The notes under the pieces: generated by a model
Told to the model about the DNA's origin: nothing
Database searches by the model: none
Seen by the model: only the letters and a program-made list of their open reading frames with translations
In this document: one piece after another, positions 16,162 through 24,298 of the stretch
Position numbering within the stretch: the stretch's first letter is position 1
Layout of the letters: every line of letters starts with the position of its first letter
Assembly: GCF_024171535.1 (NCBI RefSeq)
Contig: NZ_JALJZV010000025.1
Span: forward strand, 1-33,731
DNA: 33,731 nt
Source: Flavobacterium sp. HSC-61S13
GTDB taxonomy: Bacteria > Bacteroidota > Bacteroidia > Flavobacteriales > Flavobacteriaceae
Reading direction: 5' to 3'
Program-made: the position numbers and the translations under genes

Positions 16162-16542
16162 ATGGAAATGGAAATAGCTATAATAGCGCACGACGGAAAA
16201 AAAAGGCAGATGATTGAGTTTGTATTGCGCAATAGAGCCTTTTTAAGCTCCGATGCTGTCACGTTGATTGCTACGGGTACCACGGGCACATTAATGGAGC
16301 AGGAGGGGTTTAAAGTCTTGAAGATGTTGTCTGGGCCTTTGGGTGGAGATGCTCAAATCGCATCTAGAGTTGCAGAGGAAAAAACCCAAATGGTTTTGTT
16401 TTTTAAAGATCCTTTGGGAAAACACCCTCATGAACCAGATATCAATATGCTCTTGAGGGTGACAGATGTTCACAATATCCCGTTGGCAACTAATTTAGCC
16501 ACGGCTCAATTGTTGTTAGATGCTATTTCGAACAGATCATAG
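16162..16542 (+). CDS. mgsA: Methylglyoxal synthase
   Basis: 126 aa from the ATG at 16162; a start 27 bp upstream would overlap the kinase gene and add residues not conserved in the family. MgsA converts dihydroxyacetone phosphate to methylglyoxal plus phosphate, a bypass that relieves sugar-phosphate stress. All catalytic positions known from E. coli are present: H10 (in AHDGKK), GTTG phosphate loop (39-42), D63 in SGPLGGD, D83 in FFKDP, H90 and D93 in HPHEPD, and the IPLATN segment. It lacks the ~20 extra C-terminal residues of the E. coli enzyme. The 3' end overlaps the convergent ridA gene by 20 bp. It is last in the pfkA cluster. Confidence 0.95.
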   Translation: MEMEIAIIAHDGKKRQMIEFVLRNRAFLSSDAVTLIATGTTGTLMEQEGFKVLKMLSGPLGGDAQIASRVAEEKTQMVLFFKDPLGKHPHEPDINMLLRVTDVHNIPLATNLATAQLLLDAISNRS

Positions 16543-16903
16543 AAATTTCGATATTCACATTACGCGGTAGTTTTTCAACTTGCACACATTCTCTTGCAGG
16601 AGCAGTTGCAGCGTTGAAATAGGCGCCGTAAATTTCATTAATACGTGCGAAATCATCCATATTACGAATAAATATGGTTGCTTTTACAGCATTTTCAAAA
16701 GTCATTTTGGCCTCGGTCAAAATGGCTTTTAAGTTTTCCATCACTTGCTTTGTCTCATCTTCTATGCTTGAAGTAATCAGTTCTTGTCTTGCTTGGTTAA
16801 AAGGGATTTGACCTGAAATAAACAGTAAATCACCGATGCTCACAGCATGGTTATAAGGACCAATTGGAGCAGGTGCTTGCTCAGAATTTATTATTGTTTT
16901 CAT
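16523..16903 (-). CDS. ridA: RidA family enamine/imine deaminase
   Basis: 126 aa. RidA hydrolyses reactive enamine/imine intermediates such as 2-aminoacrylate released by PLP enzymes, protecting other enzymes. Seen: APAPIGPYNHAV near the N-terminus with Y17, SGQIP (30-34), the central KATIFIRNMDDF segment, the conserved arginine R104 in ARECVQV that binds the substrate carboxylate, and the catalytic-site glutamate near 119. Residues match the active RidA subgroup. It lies 153 bp downstream of lptD on the same strand, a pairing that recurs in flavobacteria as far as I know. The gap contains a small perfect inverted repeat (CGATAT/ATATCG, 16921-16935) but no clear terminator. It converges on mgsA with 20 bp of antisense overlap. 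Confidence 0.95.
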   Translation of the reverse strand: MKTIINSEQAPAPIGPYNHAVSIGDLLFISGQIPFNQARQELITSSIEDETKQVMENLKAILTEAKMTFENAVKATIFIRNMDDFARINEIYGAYFNAATAPARECVQVEKLPRNVNIEISMICSK

Positions 16904-17056
16904 AGCTATTTTATGTATATCGATATTAGATATCGCTTGATTTTATAGTTGTGCTGTAATGTAAGCCTTTTTTTATTGAATCTCCAGCGCCTTGATTAGT
17001 ACTAAAAGGTTCTGTGTATTCTGTGCAGGTAAAACTACAAAGTTGCGACAGCAGGT

Positions 17057-19738
17057 TTAATTTCTATATCGTTTGTCCGGCACGCTTTTCTTTTCCCATT
17101 TCAAATCGCTCAACATAGTTGATTTGATACCGATAAAGAATCCCCAGCTGGTATAATCACCTAAAGGTACCCAACTGAAATTCATTCTCCAACTCATCAA
17201 ATCTCGTTCAAAACGCAATTGAGTAAAGGTTACTCCTTTCTGCGCAAAATCATATCCCGACGAAAATCCAAACTTCCATTTTGGCGTGATTTCAATATTA
17301 CCCGATACCATGACAGAGTTATTGGTAATTTGACTTTCCCTTCTTGAATTTCCATAAGTAAGGGAATAAGCAAAGATCAAATCCCAGGGTAGTTTGGCAC
17401 TGTAAAATCCAGTGAAAGGGCGCTCTTTTTCGTCGTCGTCGTCATCAAAGAGTGTCTGACGATTGTCTCCCAAATCAGTTGCTCTACCAAACAAATCATC
17501 GGCACGACCTCCATTTTGAACATTTTGATCATTGCTTTTTTGATCATTTCCAAAGATAGCATCTGTACTGGCAAAAGACCAATTGACCGTCATATTAGCG
17601 CTGGTCATCCTAAATAAACTCCCACCGTTATCAATGTTAAACATATCCATTCTTCTCCCGTTGTTATCAATGGCATATGGATCTAAAGTGGCTCCAAAAT
17701 TGATGTTCATTTTGTCCTTAAACAAGTTGGTCCCACCACTGATTTGCAAGGGTCTCCATGCTAGAGAATCTGCTGTTATATCGTAAGAAGTACTAAAATT
17801 TAAACTGTTTAACAGCATCAATTTCTTGGATTCTCCCGTTTCGCTTTCGTCATCTCTTATTTTAGCCTCTAGGGAGTTGCTTAAAGAGAAGTTCAACATA
17901 TTGGAAAAGGTTTTACCTGGAGCTCCAAAAATACCAGCTTGAAAACGAGTATACTCAGCCATGGTAGTTCCCGTAGCATCGATGGCATAGGTGTCATAGT
18001 ATTGCTCAAAACTAGGAGAATACGTATAATTTATTTTCGGACTCATCAAATGGCGGATGGCTTGTAATTTAGAATCTTTACTAAAATTAAAAGTTCCATA
18101 GATGGTAGTTCCGACAGAGGCGTTAACATTATAGGTTCTAAAACTGTCAAAACCATTGATTCGTTTGTCGATTACTTTGTTTTCGGCTATATCAAATTGT
18201 TTTTCGATGGTATTCATATACCAAACTTCATTATAACTAGCACCTGTACTAACGCTAAAGTGTTTGAAAACTTTGAAGTTTGTGGTGATGGGTATGCTGT
18301 GTTGGAAACCGGTATTCAAATCGTTGAACATTTCGCTTTTAAAGAATTTATCCTCCGTGGTATTAACGCGATTTTCCGCTCTTAAATTATAGGATAAATT
18401 GATGTTTTTGATAAAACCTTTTTTAGGGCCGTTTTCCGATGCAAAAGGATACACGCGATCTACGCTGACTTGCATAGTTGGTAAGGTCATGTTGATCACC
18501 GACTCCACACCAGTTGTTTGAGAATGTGTTGCTCCTACAGTCATGTTGACTTGAGGGACACTTTCAAAAGTTTTGGAATAGGTTATCGAAGAGTTCATTT
18601 GATTGTTTAAACGAGAACCGATATTGTTGCTGTTTAATGATTGGGTAAAGTATTGTCCACTACCCATGTTGACCGACGCCGAAAAACGCGAAGACGGATT
18701 TGATTTTTGATCCTGTGTATGCGACCACTGAATGTTGTATTGCGTGGATCGCTGATAATCGGGTAGTCCCAGTTCGCTGAAAATCTGATTTTCGTAGCGC
18801 ACATTAACCCGACCCGAATATTTATATCGCTGTGCATACGAACTTTCTGCTCTTAGAGCATAACTACCATTGGTATAATAATCTCCTAAAACATTCAAAT
18901 CAAGCTTGTCACTAATCGCAAAATAGTAACCTCCATTTTGTATATAATATCCCTGTTGGTTGGTATCTCCAAAAGTCGGAATGATAAAACCAGATTCCGC
19001 CTGTTTGGACATCGGAAAAAAGGCAAAAGGCAAACCGATCGGAGTAGGTACATCGGCGATGACCATATTCGTGACACCGGTAACCACTTTTTTATTGGGT
19101 ACAAATTTGATCTTTTTTGTCTTAAAATAGTACTCTGGATTATCGATATCTTTAGCTGTTGTAAAACGAACGTTCTGCATAAAATAAACTGAATCGTTCT
19201 CTTTTTTAGAGATCTCTGCTTTTATTCTAAACTCACTTTGTTGGGTTCTAGAATTCCAAACCATCGCTTTGCGACTTTTTGTATTATAACGAATGGAATC
19301 GGGTTCAATAACGTCGTTTCCCTGTTTGAAAACCGGGTTCTGACTATAATTTCCGAGACTATCTTTTATTCTTCCCGCATAAATTTCGCTTTTTGCGAAA
19401 TCATAAACGATCTTTCCAGCCTTAAGTTCGAAGTCCAAGTAGTTCAATTCTGCCTCATTGTAGAGGGTCAATTGCTTCTTTTTTTGATCCAGTTTTTCGT
19501 AATCCTTAGCCTTTCTATAGACAATTCCGTCTAATAAAGGGGCTTTTTTGACTAGGGAGTCTTGTTTTTTTACTACTAAAGTATCGGTTGAAGTAGGGGC
19601 TATAGTGTCTGTGGTAGTTGGTTGTTTGTCAACCTTTAAGCTTTGTTTTTTAGGTTTTAAATCTTGCGAATAAACGGAAGTGTTTATCGCGCTGATAAAA
19701 AATGATAAGAAAACGATATGAATTATCTTTGTATGCAA
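17057..19738 (-). CDS. lptD: Outer-membrane LPS assembly protein LptD (OstA-like)
   Basis: 893 aa. LptD is the outer-membrane barrel that inserts lipopolysaccharide into the outer leaflet. Seen: signal peptide (1-24, ending VYSQ), a low-complexity Thr/Lys-rich linker (about 25-75), a beta-jellyroll-like OstA region (about 85-230), then a long C-terminal half of alternating strands with the polar/aromatic pattern of a large beta-barrel and a putative plug entry at PIGLPFAFFPMS. An acidic run (DDDDDEKE) falls in a likely extracellular loop. The C-terminus is RYRN, without the usual terminal aromatic residue. Bacteroidota LptD proteins are divergent and often called putative. The four-cysteine pattern of the E. 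coli protein is not present. Confidence 0.85.
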   Translation of the reverse strand: MHTKIIHIVFLSFFISAINTSVYSQDLKPKKQSLKVDKQPTTTDTIAPTSTDTLVVKKQDSLVKKAPLLDGIVYRKAKDYEKLDQKKKQLTLYNEAELNYLDFELKAGKIVYDFAKSEIYAGRIKDSLGNYSQNPVFKQGNDVIEPDSIRYNTKSRKAMVWNSRTQQSEFRIKAEISKKENDSVYFMQNVRFTTAKDIDNPEYYFKTKKIKFVPNKKVVTGVTNMVIADVPTPIGLPFAFFPMSKQAESGFIIPTFGDTNQQGYYIQNGGYYFAISDKLDLNVLGDYYTNGSYALRAESSYAQRYKYSGRVNVRYENQIFSELGLPDYQRSTQYNIQWSHTQDQKSNPSSRFSASVNMGSGQYFTQSLNSNNIGSRLNNQMNSSITYSKTFESVPQVNMTVGATHSQTTGVESVINMTLPTMQVSVDRVYPFASENGPKKGFIKNINLSYNLRAENRVNTTEDKFFKSEMFNDLNTGFQHSIPITTNFKVFKHFSVSTGASYNEVWYMNTIEKQFDIAENKVIDKRINGFDSFRTYNVNASVGTTIYGTFNFSKDSKLQAIRHLMSPKINYTYSPSFEQYYDTYAIDATGTTMAEYTRFQAGIFGAPGKTFSNMLNFSLSNSLEAKIRDDESETGESKKLMLLNSLNFSTSYDITADSLAWRPLQISGGTNLFKDKMNINFGATLDPYAIDNNGRRMDMFNIDNGGSLFRMTSANMTVNWSFASTDAIFGNDQKSNDQNVQNGGRADDLFGRATDLGDNRQTLFDDDDDEKERPFTGFYSAKLPWDLIFAYSLTYGNSRRESQITNNSVMVSGNIEITPKWKFGFSSGYDFAQKGVTFTQLRFERDLMSWRMNFSWVPLGDYTSWGFFIGIKSTMLSDLKWEKKSVPDKRYRN

Positions 19739-19757
19739 GGCTATAAGTGCTATTTTT

Positions 19758-19789
19758 GTAAATTATGGATCGTTTTTTGAAGTGTCAAA
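19758..19789 (-). promoter_or_regulatory. Candidate lptD promoter
   Basis: On the minus strand TTTG (19786-19789) and TAATTTAC (19758-19765) are separated by exactly 20 nt, a good match to the Bacteroidota consensus except the last base(s) of the -7 box. It is placed 20 bp before the lptD ATG, inside the divergent region shared with the amidase gene. Confidence 0.55.
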
Positions 19790-19805
19790 CTTACATATAT
19801 TTTTT
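19776..19805 (+). promoter_or_regulatory. Candidate amidase-operon promoter
   Basis: TTTG (19776-19779) lies 18 nt before TATTTTTT (19798-19805). Its spacer contains the -33 element of the opposing lptD promoter, so the two could compete. An alternative -7 (TAAATTTA, 19826-19833) lies closer to the gene but has no TTTG at the right distance. Confidence 0.35.
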
Positions 19806-19850
19806 TTTAAAACTTAGAATTTTATTAAATTTAAACTCAATTATAAATTT

Positions 19851-21020
19851 ATGTTTATGAATTTAAGCAAATCGAAATTTCTCTTAATAGGAATTTTTTT
19901 ATTCACGTCTTTTTTTAGTTATGCACAGTCCAATTCAAAATTTAAGGTTGTTCTTGACGCCGGTCATGGAGGCAAAGATTTTGGAACCAGTCACAACGGT
20001 AATGTTGAAAAACGCATCGTTTTATCTGTCGTATTAAAAGTAGGTGAAATATTAGAGAAACAACCCGATATTGATGTAATTTATACACGTAAAACGGATG
20101 TTTTTGTCGAAGTCAAAGAACGCTCGGTTATTGCTAATAAAGAAAATGGAAACGTTTTTATATCCGTACATTGTAACGGGGTCAACAGCAATGATGCTAG
20201 CGGTACGGAAACCTATGTAATGGGTTTGAGTAAAAACAAATCCAACTTAGAAGTTGCTAAGAAAGAGAATGCTGCTATTACTCTAGAAGATGATTACAAA
20301 AACAAATACGCGGGTTTCGATCCGAATTCTCCAGAGTCATTGATTGGACTGACTTTGATGCAAGAAGATTATGTTGGACAGAGTATTGATTTGGCAAGTA
20401 AAGTCCAAGACGGTTTTACCAACGAACTAAAAAGAAAGAGTAGAGGAGTCAAACAAGGGCCTTTCTGGGTGCTGCACGGAGCATTTATGCCGAGTATCTT
20501 AATTGAATTGGGCTTTGTATCGAACAAAGAAGAGGGCGAATACTTAAATTCTGAACGCGGACAACGCGAGTTAGCTGAATCTATCGCTAAGGGGATTTTA
20601 AATTATAAGAAAGATTTCTATTCTGCAAGTAAAGGAAATACAGCCGTAGCAGTAAAAGACACTAAAACGGTTAAAAATAATCCAACACCAGTACAGGAAG
20701 TAAAAACTACAGTAGTACAAAATAAAGAAGAAGTAGAAAAAGTTGAAAGCAAGGTAGTCACAGCTAAAGATGTTGTATTTAGAATTCAGATTTCAGCGAG
20801 TTCTAAAGTTTTGGATTTGAAACCGTCAAACTTTAATGGACTTTCGTCTATATTTATGATCAAAGAAAACAATTTGAATAAATATTATTATTCAGAGACT
20901 AGTGATTATAACGAGGCGCAGAAAAGACTTGGAGAGGCTAAGCTTAGAGGTTATACCTCTTCATTTATAGTAGCCTTTAAAAAAGGTAAAAAAATATCTG
21001 TTGCAGAAGCCTTGAAATAA
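19851..21020 (+). CDS. N-acetylmuramoyl-L-alanine amidase (Amidase_3) with SPOR-like C-terminus
   Basis: 389 aa; a second ATG two codons downstream is an equally good start. A zinc amidase that cleaves the bond between MurNAc and the stem peptide, acting in the periplasm during cell separation. Seen: signal peptide (about 1-26, FSYAQ), the catalytic domain about 30-240 with zinc ligands H39 (DAGHGG), E53 (VEKR) and H107 (SVHCNG), and catalytic E219 (LIELGF). A Lys/Val/Thr-rich linker follows (about 245-305). The last ~80 residues (VFRIQISAS...GYTSSFIVAF) have the shape of a SPOR domain, which binds denuded glycan at division sites. It is the first gene of a probable five-gene operon. Confidence 0.93.
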   Translation: MFMNLSKSKFLLIGIFLFTSFFSYAQSNSKFKVVLDAGHGGKDFGTSHNGNVEKRIVLSVVLKVGEILEKQPDIDVIYTRKTDVFVEVKERSVIANKENGNVFISVHCNGVNSNDASGTETYVMGLSKNKSNLEVAKKENAAITLEDDYKNKYAGFDPNSPESLIGLTLMQEDYVGQSIDLASKVQDGFTNELKRKSRGVKQGPFWVLHGAFMPSILIELGFVSNKEEGEYLNSERGQRELAESIAKGILNYKKDFYSASKGNTAVAVKDTKTVKNNPTPVQEVKTTVVQNKEEVEKVESKVVTAKDVVFRIQISASSKVLDLKPSNFNGLSSIFMIKENNLNKYYYSETSDYNEAQKRLGEAKLRGYTSSFIVAFKKGKKISVAEALK

Positions 21021-21046
21021 ATAGGTAGCCTTTAGATAAAAAAGTT

Positions 21047-21054
21047 TATTTTTG
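21047..21054 (+). promoter_or_regulatory. Candidate internal -7 element before the mlaD-type gene
   Basis: TATTTTTG is a perfect TAnnTTTG match 19 bp before the TTG start. The surrounding 12 bp (GTTTATTTTTGC) are identical to those before the gene at 2031. No convincing -33 is seen, so transcription may also come from the amidase promoter. Confidence 0.4.
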
Positions 21055-21073
21055 CTCATTAAAATCCACAATT

Positions 21074-22051
21074 TTGAAAATATCAAGAGAAATTAAGACA
21101 GCGATATTGGTGCTATCTGCCATTATGTTATTTATTTGGGGTTATAGTTTTTTAAAAGGGCGTAGCCTTTTTGATAACAGTATGAAATATTATGTTTTAT
21201 ACGACAATGTAGAAGGGTTAACTACTTCTTCACATGTAACCTTAAATGGACTGGTTGTTGGTAAAGTTAGTAAGATCACCATTCAGGAAAACACGGGAAA
21301 ATTAATTGTCGAGATTTCGATGACAAATCCTTTCGATGTTTCTAAATCTACTGTTGCTTATATTTATTCTCCTGGCTTAATAGGTGGTAAACAGATTGGT
21401 TTGGAACCCAATTTTGCTGATAAAGAAGTGGCAGCCTCTGGAGATTACTTAAACGGACAGATTCGTATGGCCTTTACAGATCAACTCGGAGAACAATTAG
21501 ATCCGTTGCAGAAAAAATTGGAATTGGTATTGGAAAATGCCAATAAGATGTTGGCGTCTGTCAATTCTATTTTGGATGAAAAAGCACAACAAGACATCAA
21601 AAACACCTTAGCTAATTTGGATAATACCTTAGCTAATGTGAATTCCATTACTAAAAATGTAGACGGTTTGGTGGTTAATAATACTGCGAAGTTAAATACC
21701 ACTATGGGCAATCTTTCGAATGCTAGTGGTAATTTTTCGAAACTATCGGATTCTTTAACGGCTTTGGATATTACAGGAACTTTTGCTAAATTAGAGTCGG
21801 CTTCTAATAATATTGATCAAATCATTGGTGGTATTGAAAAAGGAGAAGGTTCGGTTGGTAAATTACTTAAAGACGAAGAACTGTACAAAAATTTGAATCA
21901 GGCTTCTAAAGAGTTAGAGGAGTTACTTAGCGATTTGAAATTAAACCCAAAACGTTATGTACACTTTTCCTTATTTGGAAAAAAAGCACCAGTATATACG
22001 CCTAAAGAGGTAGAAGCTGAAGTGAAAACTCCTGAAGATTCGACTAAATAG
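21074..22051 (+). CDS. MlaD/MCE-domain protein
   Basis: 325 aa with a TTG start (21074-21076). The next in-frame ATG falls inside the membrane helix, and the N-terminus MKISREIKTA is what flavobacterial homologues show. One membrane anchor (about 9-27), then a single MCE/MlaD domain (about 35-125, YVLYDNVEGLTTSSHVTLNG and SPGLIGGKQIGL). A long helical region rich in Asn, Leu and Ser follows (about 140-290, with a small internal repeat around NTLANLDNTLANVNSI), then a conserved-looking LNPKRYVHFSLFG tail. MCE proteins form rings or tubes that carry lipids between membranes. The ATPase and permease partners (MlaF/MlaE) are not in the window. The Fe-S gene follows after 73 bp. Confidence 0.9.
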   Translation: MKISREIKTAILVLSAIMLFIWGYSFLKGRSLFDNSMKYYVLYDNVEGLTTSSHVTLNGLVVGKVSKITIQENTGKLIVEISMTNPFDVSKSTVAYIYSPGLIGGKQIGLEPNFADKEVAASGDYLNGQIRMAFTDQLGEQLDPLQKKLELVLENANKMLASVNSILDEKAQQDIKNTLANLDNTLANVNSITKNVDGLVVNNTAKLNTTMGNLSNASGNFSKLSDSLTALDITGTFAKLESASNNIDQIIGGIEKGEGSVGKLLKDEELYKNLNQASKELEELLSDLKLNPKRYVHFSLFGKKAPVYTPKEVEAEVKTPEDSTK

Positions 22052-22124
22052 ATCACGCTGATCTATATGATAACAAAAACAAACCTAGAACAACGACTCA
22101 ATTGACAATAAATTAACTGGAGAT

Positions 22125-23447
22125 ATGCAGTACCTTAGTAATATTTTATTTTTAATTTTATTAATAGTAGGATTTACTTTTTTCATCATGAATGTAAAAA
22201 AGTTGATGCGAAATATTAAGTTAGGACAGCAGGTAGATCGTACGGATCGTCCCGCAGACCGACTCAGGAATATGGCTATGGTTGCTTTGGGGCAATCCAA
22301 AATGGTTAAACGCCCAATTGCTGCTATACTTCACTTATTTGTTTACGTGGGGTTTGTCGTGATCAATATTGAAATGATTGAGATCATCATCGACGGCCTT
22401 TTTGGAACTCATCGGGTTCTATCCTTCATGGGTGGATTTTATGATGTTTTGATTGGAACTTTTGAAGTCTTGGCTTTTTTGGTGATTTTTGCGGTGGTGG
22501 TATTTTGGATTAGAAGAAATATCATCAAATTAAAGCGATTAAATCAGCCTGAATTAGATGGCTTTCCTAAAAAAGATGCCAATACCATTATTTATTTTGA
22601 AACGGTGTTGATGTGTTTCTTTTTATTGATGAATGCTGCGGATTTTTATTTACAAAACTTGGGATACACGCATTATACTGCCGTGGGGTCTTTTCCGATT
22701 TCGCAATATATCGCTGGAATTTTTAATGGAATGGAGCCAGCAACGGTTGCTTTAGTAGAACGCGTGGCTTGGTGGGGACATATTATAGGTGTCATGGCCT
22801 TTATGAATTATTTATACTTCTCTAAACACTTACATATTATCCTAGCTTTCCCAAATACGTATTTCGCCAATTTGAATCCGTTGGGTGAGTTTGATAATCT
22901 AGCGAGTGTTACCAAGGAAGTAAAATTAATGATGGATCCAAATGCAGATCCGTTTGCAGCTCCGGAGGAACCGGCTGAACACGTCAAATTTGGTGCATCT
23001 GATGTACAAGATTTGAATTGGGTGCAATTGCTTAATGCTTATTCTTGTACAGAATGCGGTCGTTGTACATCATCTTGTCCAGCTAATCAGACAGGGAAAA
23101 AATTGTCTCCACGTAAAATCATGATGGATACTCGTGATCGTTTGGAAGAAGTAGGGAAAAATATCGATGCCAATAAAGGTGTCTTTGTGGCTGATGGTAA
23201 GAGTTTATTAAATGATTACATCACTACAGAAGAATTATGGGCTTGTACTTCTTGTAATGCTTGTGTAGAAGAATGTCCGATCAATATCAGTCCATTATCA
23301 ATCATTATGGATATGCGTCGTTTTCTAGTGATGGAGCAAAGTGCTGCGCCCCAGGAATTGAATGCAATGATGACCAATATAGAGAATAACGGTGCTCCTT
23401 GGCAATACAATCAAATGGACCGTTTGAACTGGAAAGACGAAAACTAA
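22125..23447 (+). CDS. Membrane-bound 4Fe-4S protein, HdrE/HdrC-like fusion
   Basis: 440 aa. The N-terminal ~240 residues hold about five hydrophobic helices with histidines placed like haem b ligands of the NarI/HdrE/DsrM group (H70, H219, H235, H237). The C-terminal part has two classic 4Fe-4S motifs: C308-x2-C311-x2-C314-x3-C318 and C374-x2-C377-x2-C380-x3-C384. This is the layout of the membrane plus ferredoxin halves of heterodisulfide-reductase-like or DsrMK-like complexes, which exchange electrons between quinone and a cytosolic thiol/disulfide or other couple. The substrate is unknown, and haem binding is inference. The partner gene follows 57 bp downstream across a strong hairpin. 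ATG start with GGAG 5 nt upstream. Confidence 0.87.
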   Translation: MQYLSNILFLILLIVGFTFFIMNVKKLMRNIKLGQQVDRTDRPADRLRNMAMVALGQSKMVKRPIAAILHLFVYVGFVVINIEMIEIIIDGLFGTHRVLSFMGGFYDVLIGTFEVLAFLVIFAVVVFWIRRNIIKLKRLNQPELDGFPKKDANTIIYFETVLMCFFLLMNAADFYLQNLGYTHYTAVGSFPISQYIAGIFNGMEPATVALVERVAWWGHIIGVMAFMNYLYFSKHLHIILAFPNTYFANLNPLGEFDNLASVTKEVKLMMDPNADPFAAPEEPAEHVKFGASDVQDLNWVQLLNAYSCTECGRCTSSCPANQTGKKLSPRKIMMDTRDRLEEVGKNIDANKGVFVADGKSLLNDYITTEELWACTSCNACVEECPINISPLSIIMDMRRFLVMEQSAAPQELNAMMTNIENNGAPWQYNQMDRLNWKDEN

Positions 23448-23453
23448 CAAAAA

Positions 23454-23485
23454 TTAGGATTGGCTATTCCGTAGTCAATCCCTAA
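23454..23485 (+). promoter_or_regulatory. Intercistronic RNA hairpin between the two Fe-S genes
   Basis: GGATTGGCTA (23457-23466) pairs with TAGTCAATCC (23472-23481), with one G-U pair and a TTCCG loop; TTA/TAA extend it past one bulged C. There is no T-run, so it is not a standard terminator. It could modulate mRNA processing or the ratio of the two subunits. Confidence 0.6.
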
Positions 23486-23504
23486 CATATCAATACCATT
23501 TACT

Positions 23505-24296
23505 ATGTCAGAGAGTTTAGTAGTGCCTACAATGGCCGAAATGATGGCAAAAGGAGAACAGCCTGAAGTTTTATTTTGGGTTGGCTGCTCAGGAAGTTTC
23601 GATGATCGAGCTAAAAAAATCACTAAAGCATTTGTAAAAATATTAAATAAAGCCAAAGTACCTTTTGCTGTTTTAGGAACAGAAGAAAGCTGTACTGGTG
23701 ATCCTGCAAAACGTGCTGGAAACGAATTTTTGTTTCAGATGCAAGCCATGATGAACATTGAAGTACTCAATGCTTATGAAGTACAAAAAATCGTAACAGC
23801 TTGTCCACATTGCTTTAATACCATCAAGAATGAATATCCCGAGTTAGGGGGTAAATACGAAGTGGTTCATCATACCCAGTTTTTGAAGGGCTTGTTGGAC
23901 GATGGTAGATTGACCATTGAAGGAGGTGTTTTTAAAGGAAAAAGAATTACCTTTCATGATCCTTGTTATTTGGGTAGAGCGAATCAGATCTATGAAGCAC
24001 CAAGGGAATTGATTCAAAAATTGGATGCTGAATTGGTGGAGATGAAACGATCTAAAGTCAACGGGTTGTGTTGTGGAGCTGGTGGAGCGCAAATGTTTAA
24101 AGAGCCAGAAAAAGGATCTAAAGACGTCAATGTTGAACGAACAGAAGATGCTTTGGAGACCGAGCCGGAGATCATTGCAGCGGGTTGCCCTTTCTGTAAT
24201 ACGATGTTGACTGACGGAATAAAATACAAAGAAAAAGAACATCAAGTAAAAGTGTTAGATGTTGCGGAATTAATCGCGACTGCACAAGATTTATAA
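23505..24296 (+). CDS. Cysteine-rich (CCG-domain) Fe-S protein, HdrB/HdrD-like
   Basis: 263 aa, soluble. It has two cysteine-rich domains of the HdrB/GlpC/LutA type. In the second, HDPCYLGR (C154), CCGAGG (C189, C190) and CPFC (C228, C231) are complete. The first is variant: C28, SCTGD around C63, and CPHC (C100, C103); the CTGD form is what DsrK/HdrD-like proteins show. In heterodisulfide reductase this subunit carries the catalytic non-cubane 4Fe-4S centre. With the preceding membrane protein it would complete an HdrDE-like module. Bacteroidota lack coenzymes M and B, so the real electron partner must differ. The next gene starts 2 nt after the stop. Confidence 0.9.
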   Translation: MSESLVVPTMAEMMAKGEQPEVLFWVGCSGSFDDRAKKITKAFVKILNKAKVPFAVLGTEESCTGDPAKRAGNEFLFQMQAMMNIEVLNAYEVQKIVTACPHCFNTIKNEYPELGGKYEVVHHTQFLKGLLDDGRLTIEGGVFKGKRITFHDPCYLGRANQIYEAPRELIQKLDAELVEMKRSKVNGLCCGAGGAQMFKEPEKGSKDVNVERTEDALETEPEIIAAGCPFCNTMLTDGIKYKEKEHQVKVLDVAELIATAQDL

Positions 24297-24298
24297 TT

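Noticed and set aside
19238..19534. 98-aa plus-strand ORF
   Set aside because: Antisense to the start of lptD and without recognisable domain.
23844..24245. 133-aa minus-strand ORF
   Set aside because: Complement of the HdrB-like gene, including its CCG motif; shadow frame.
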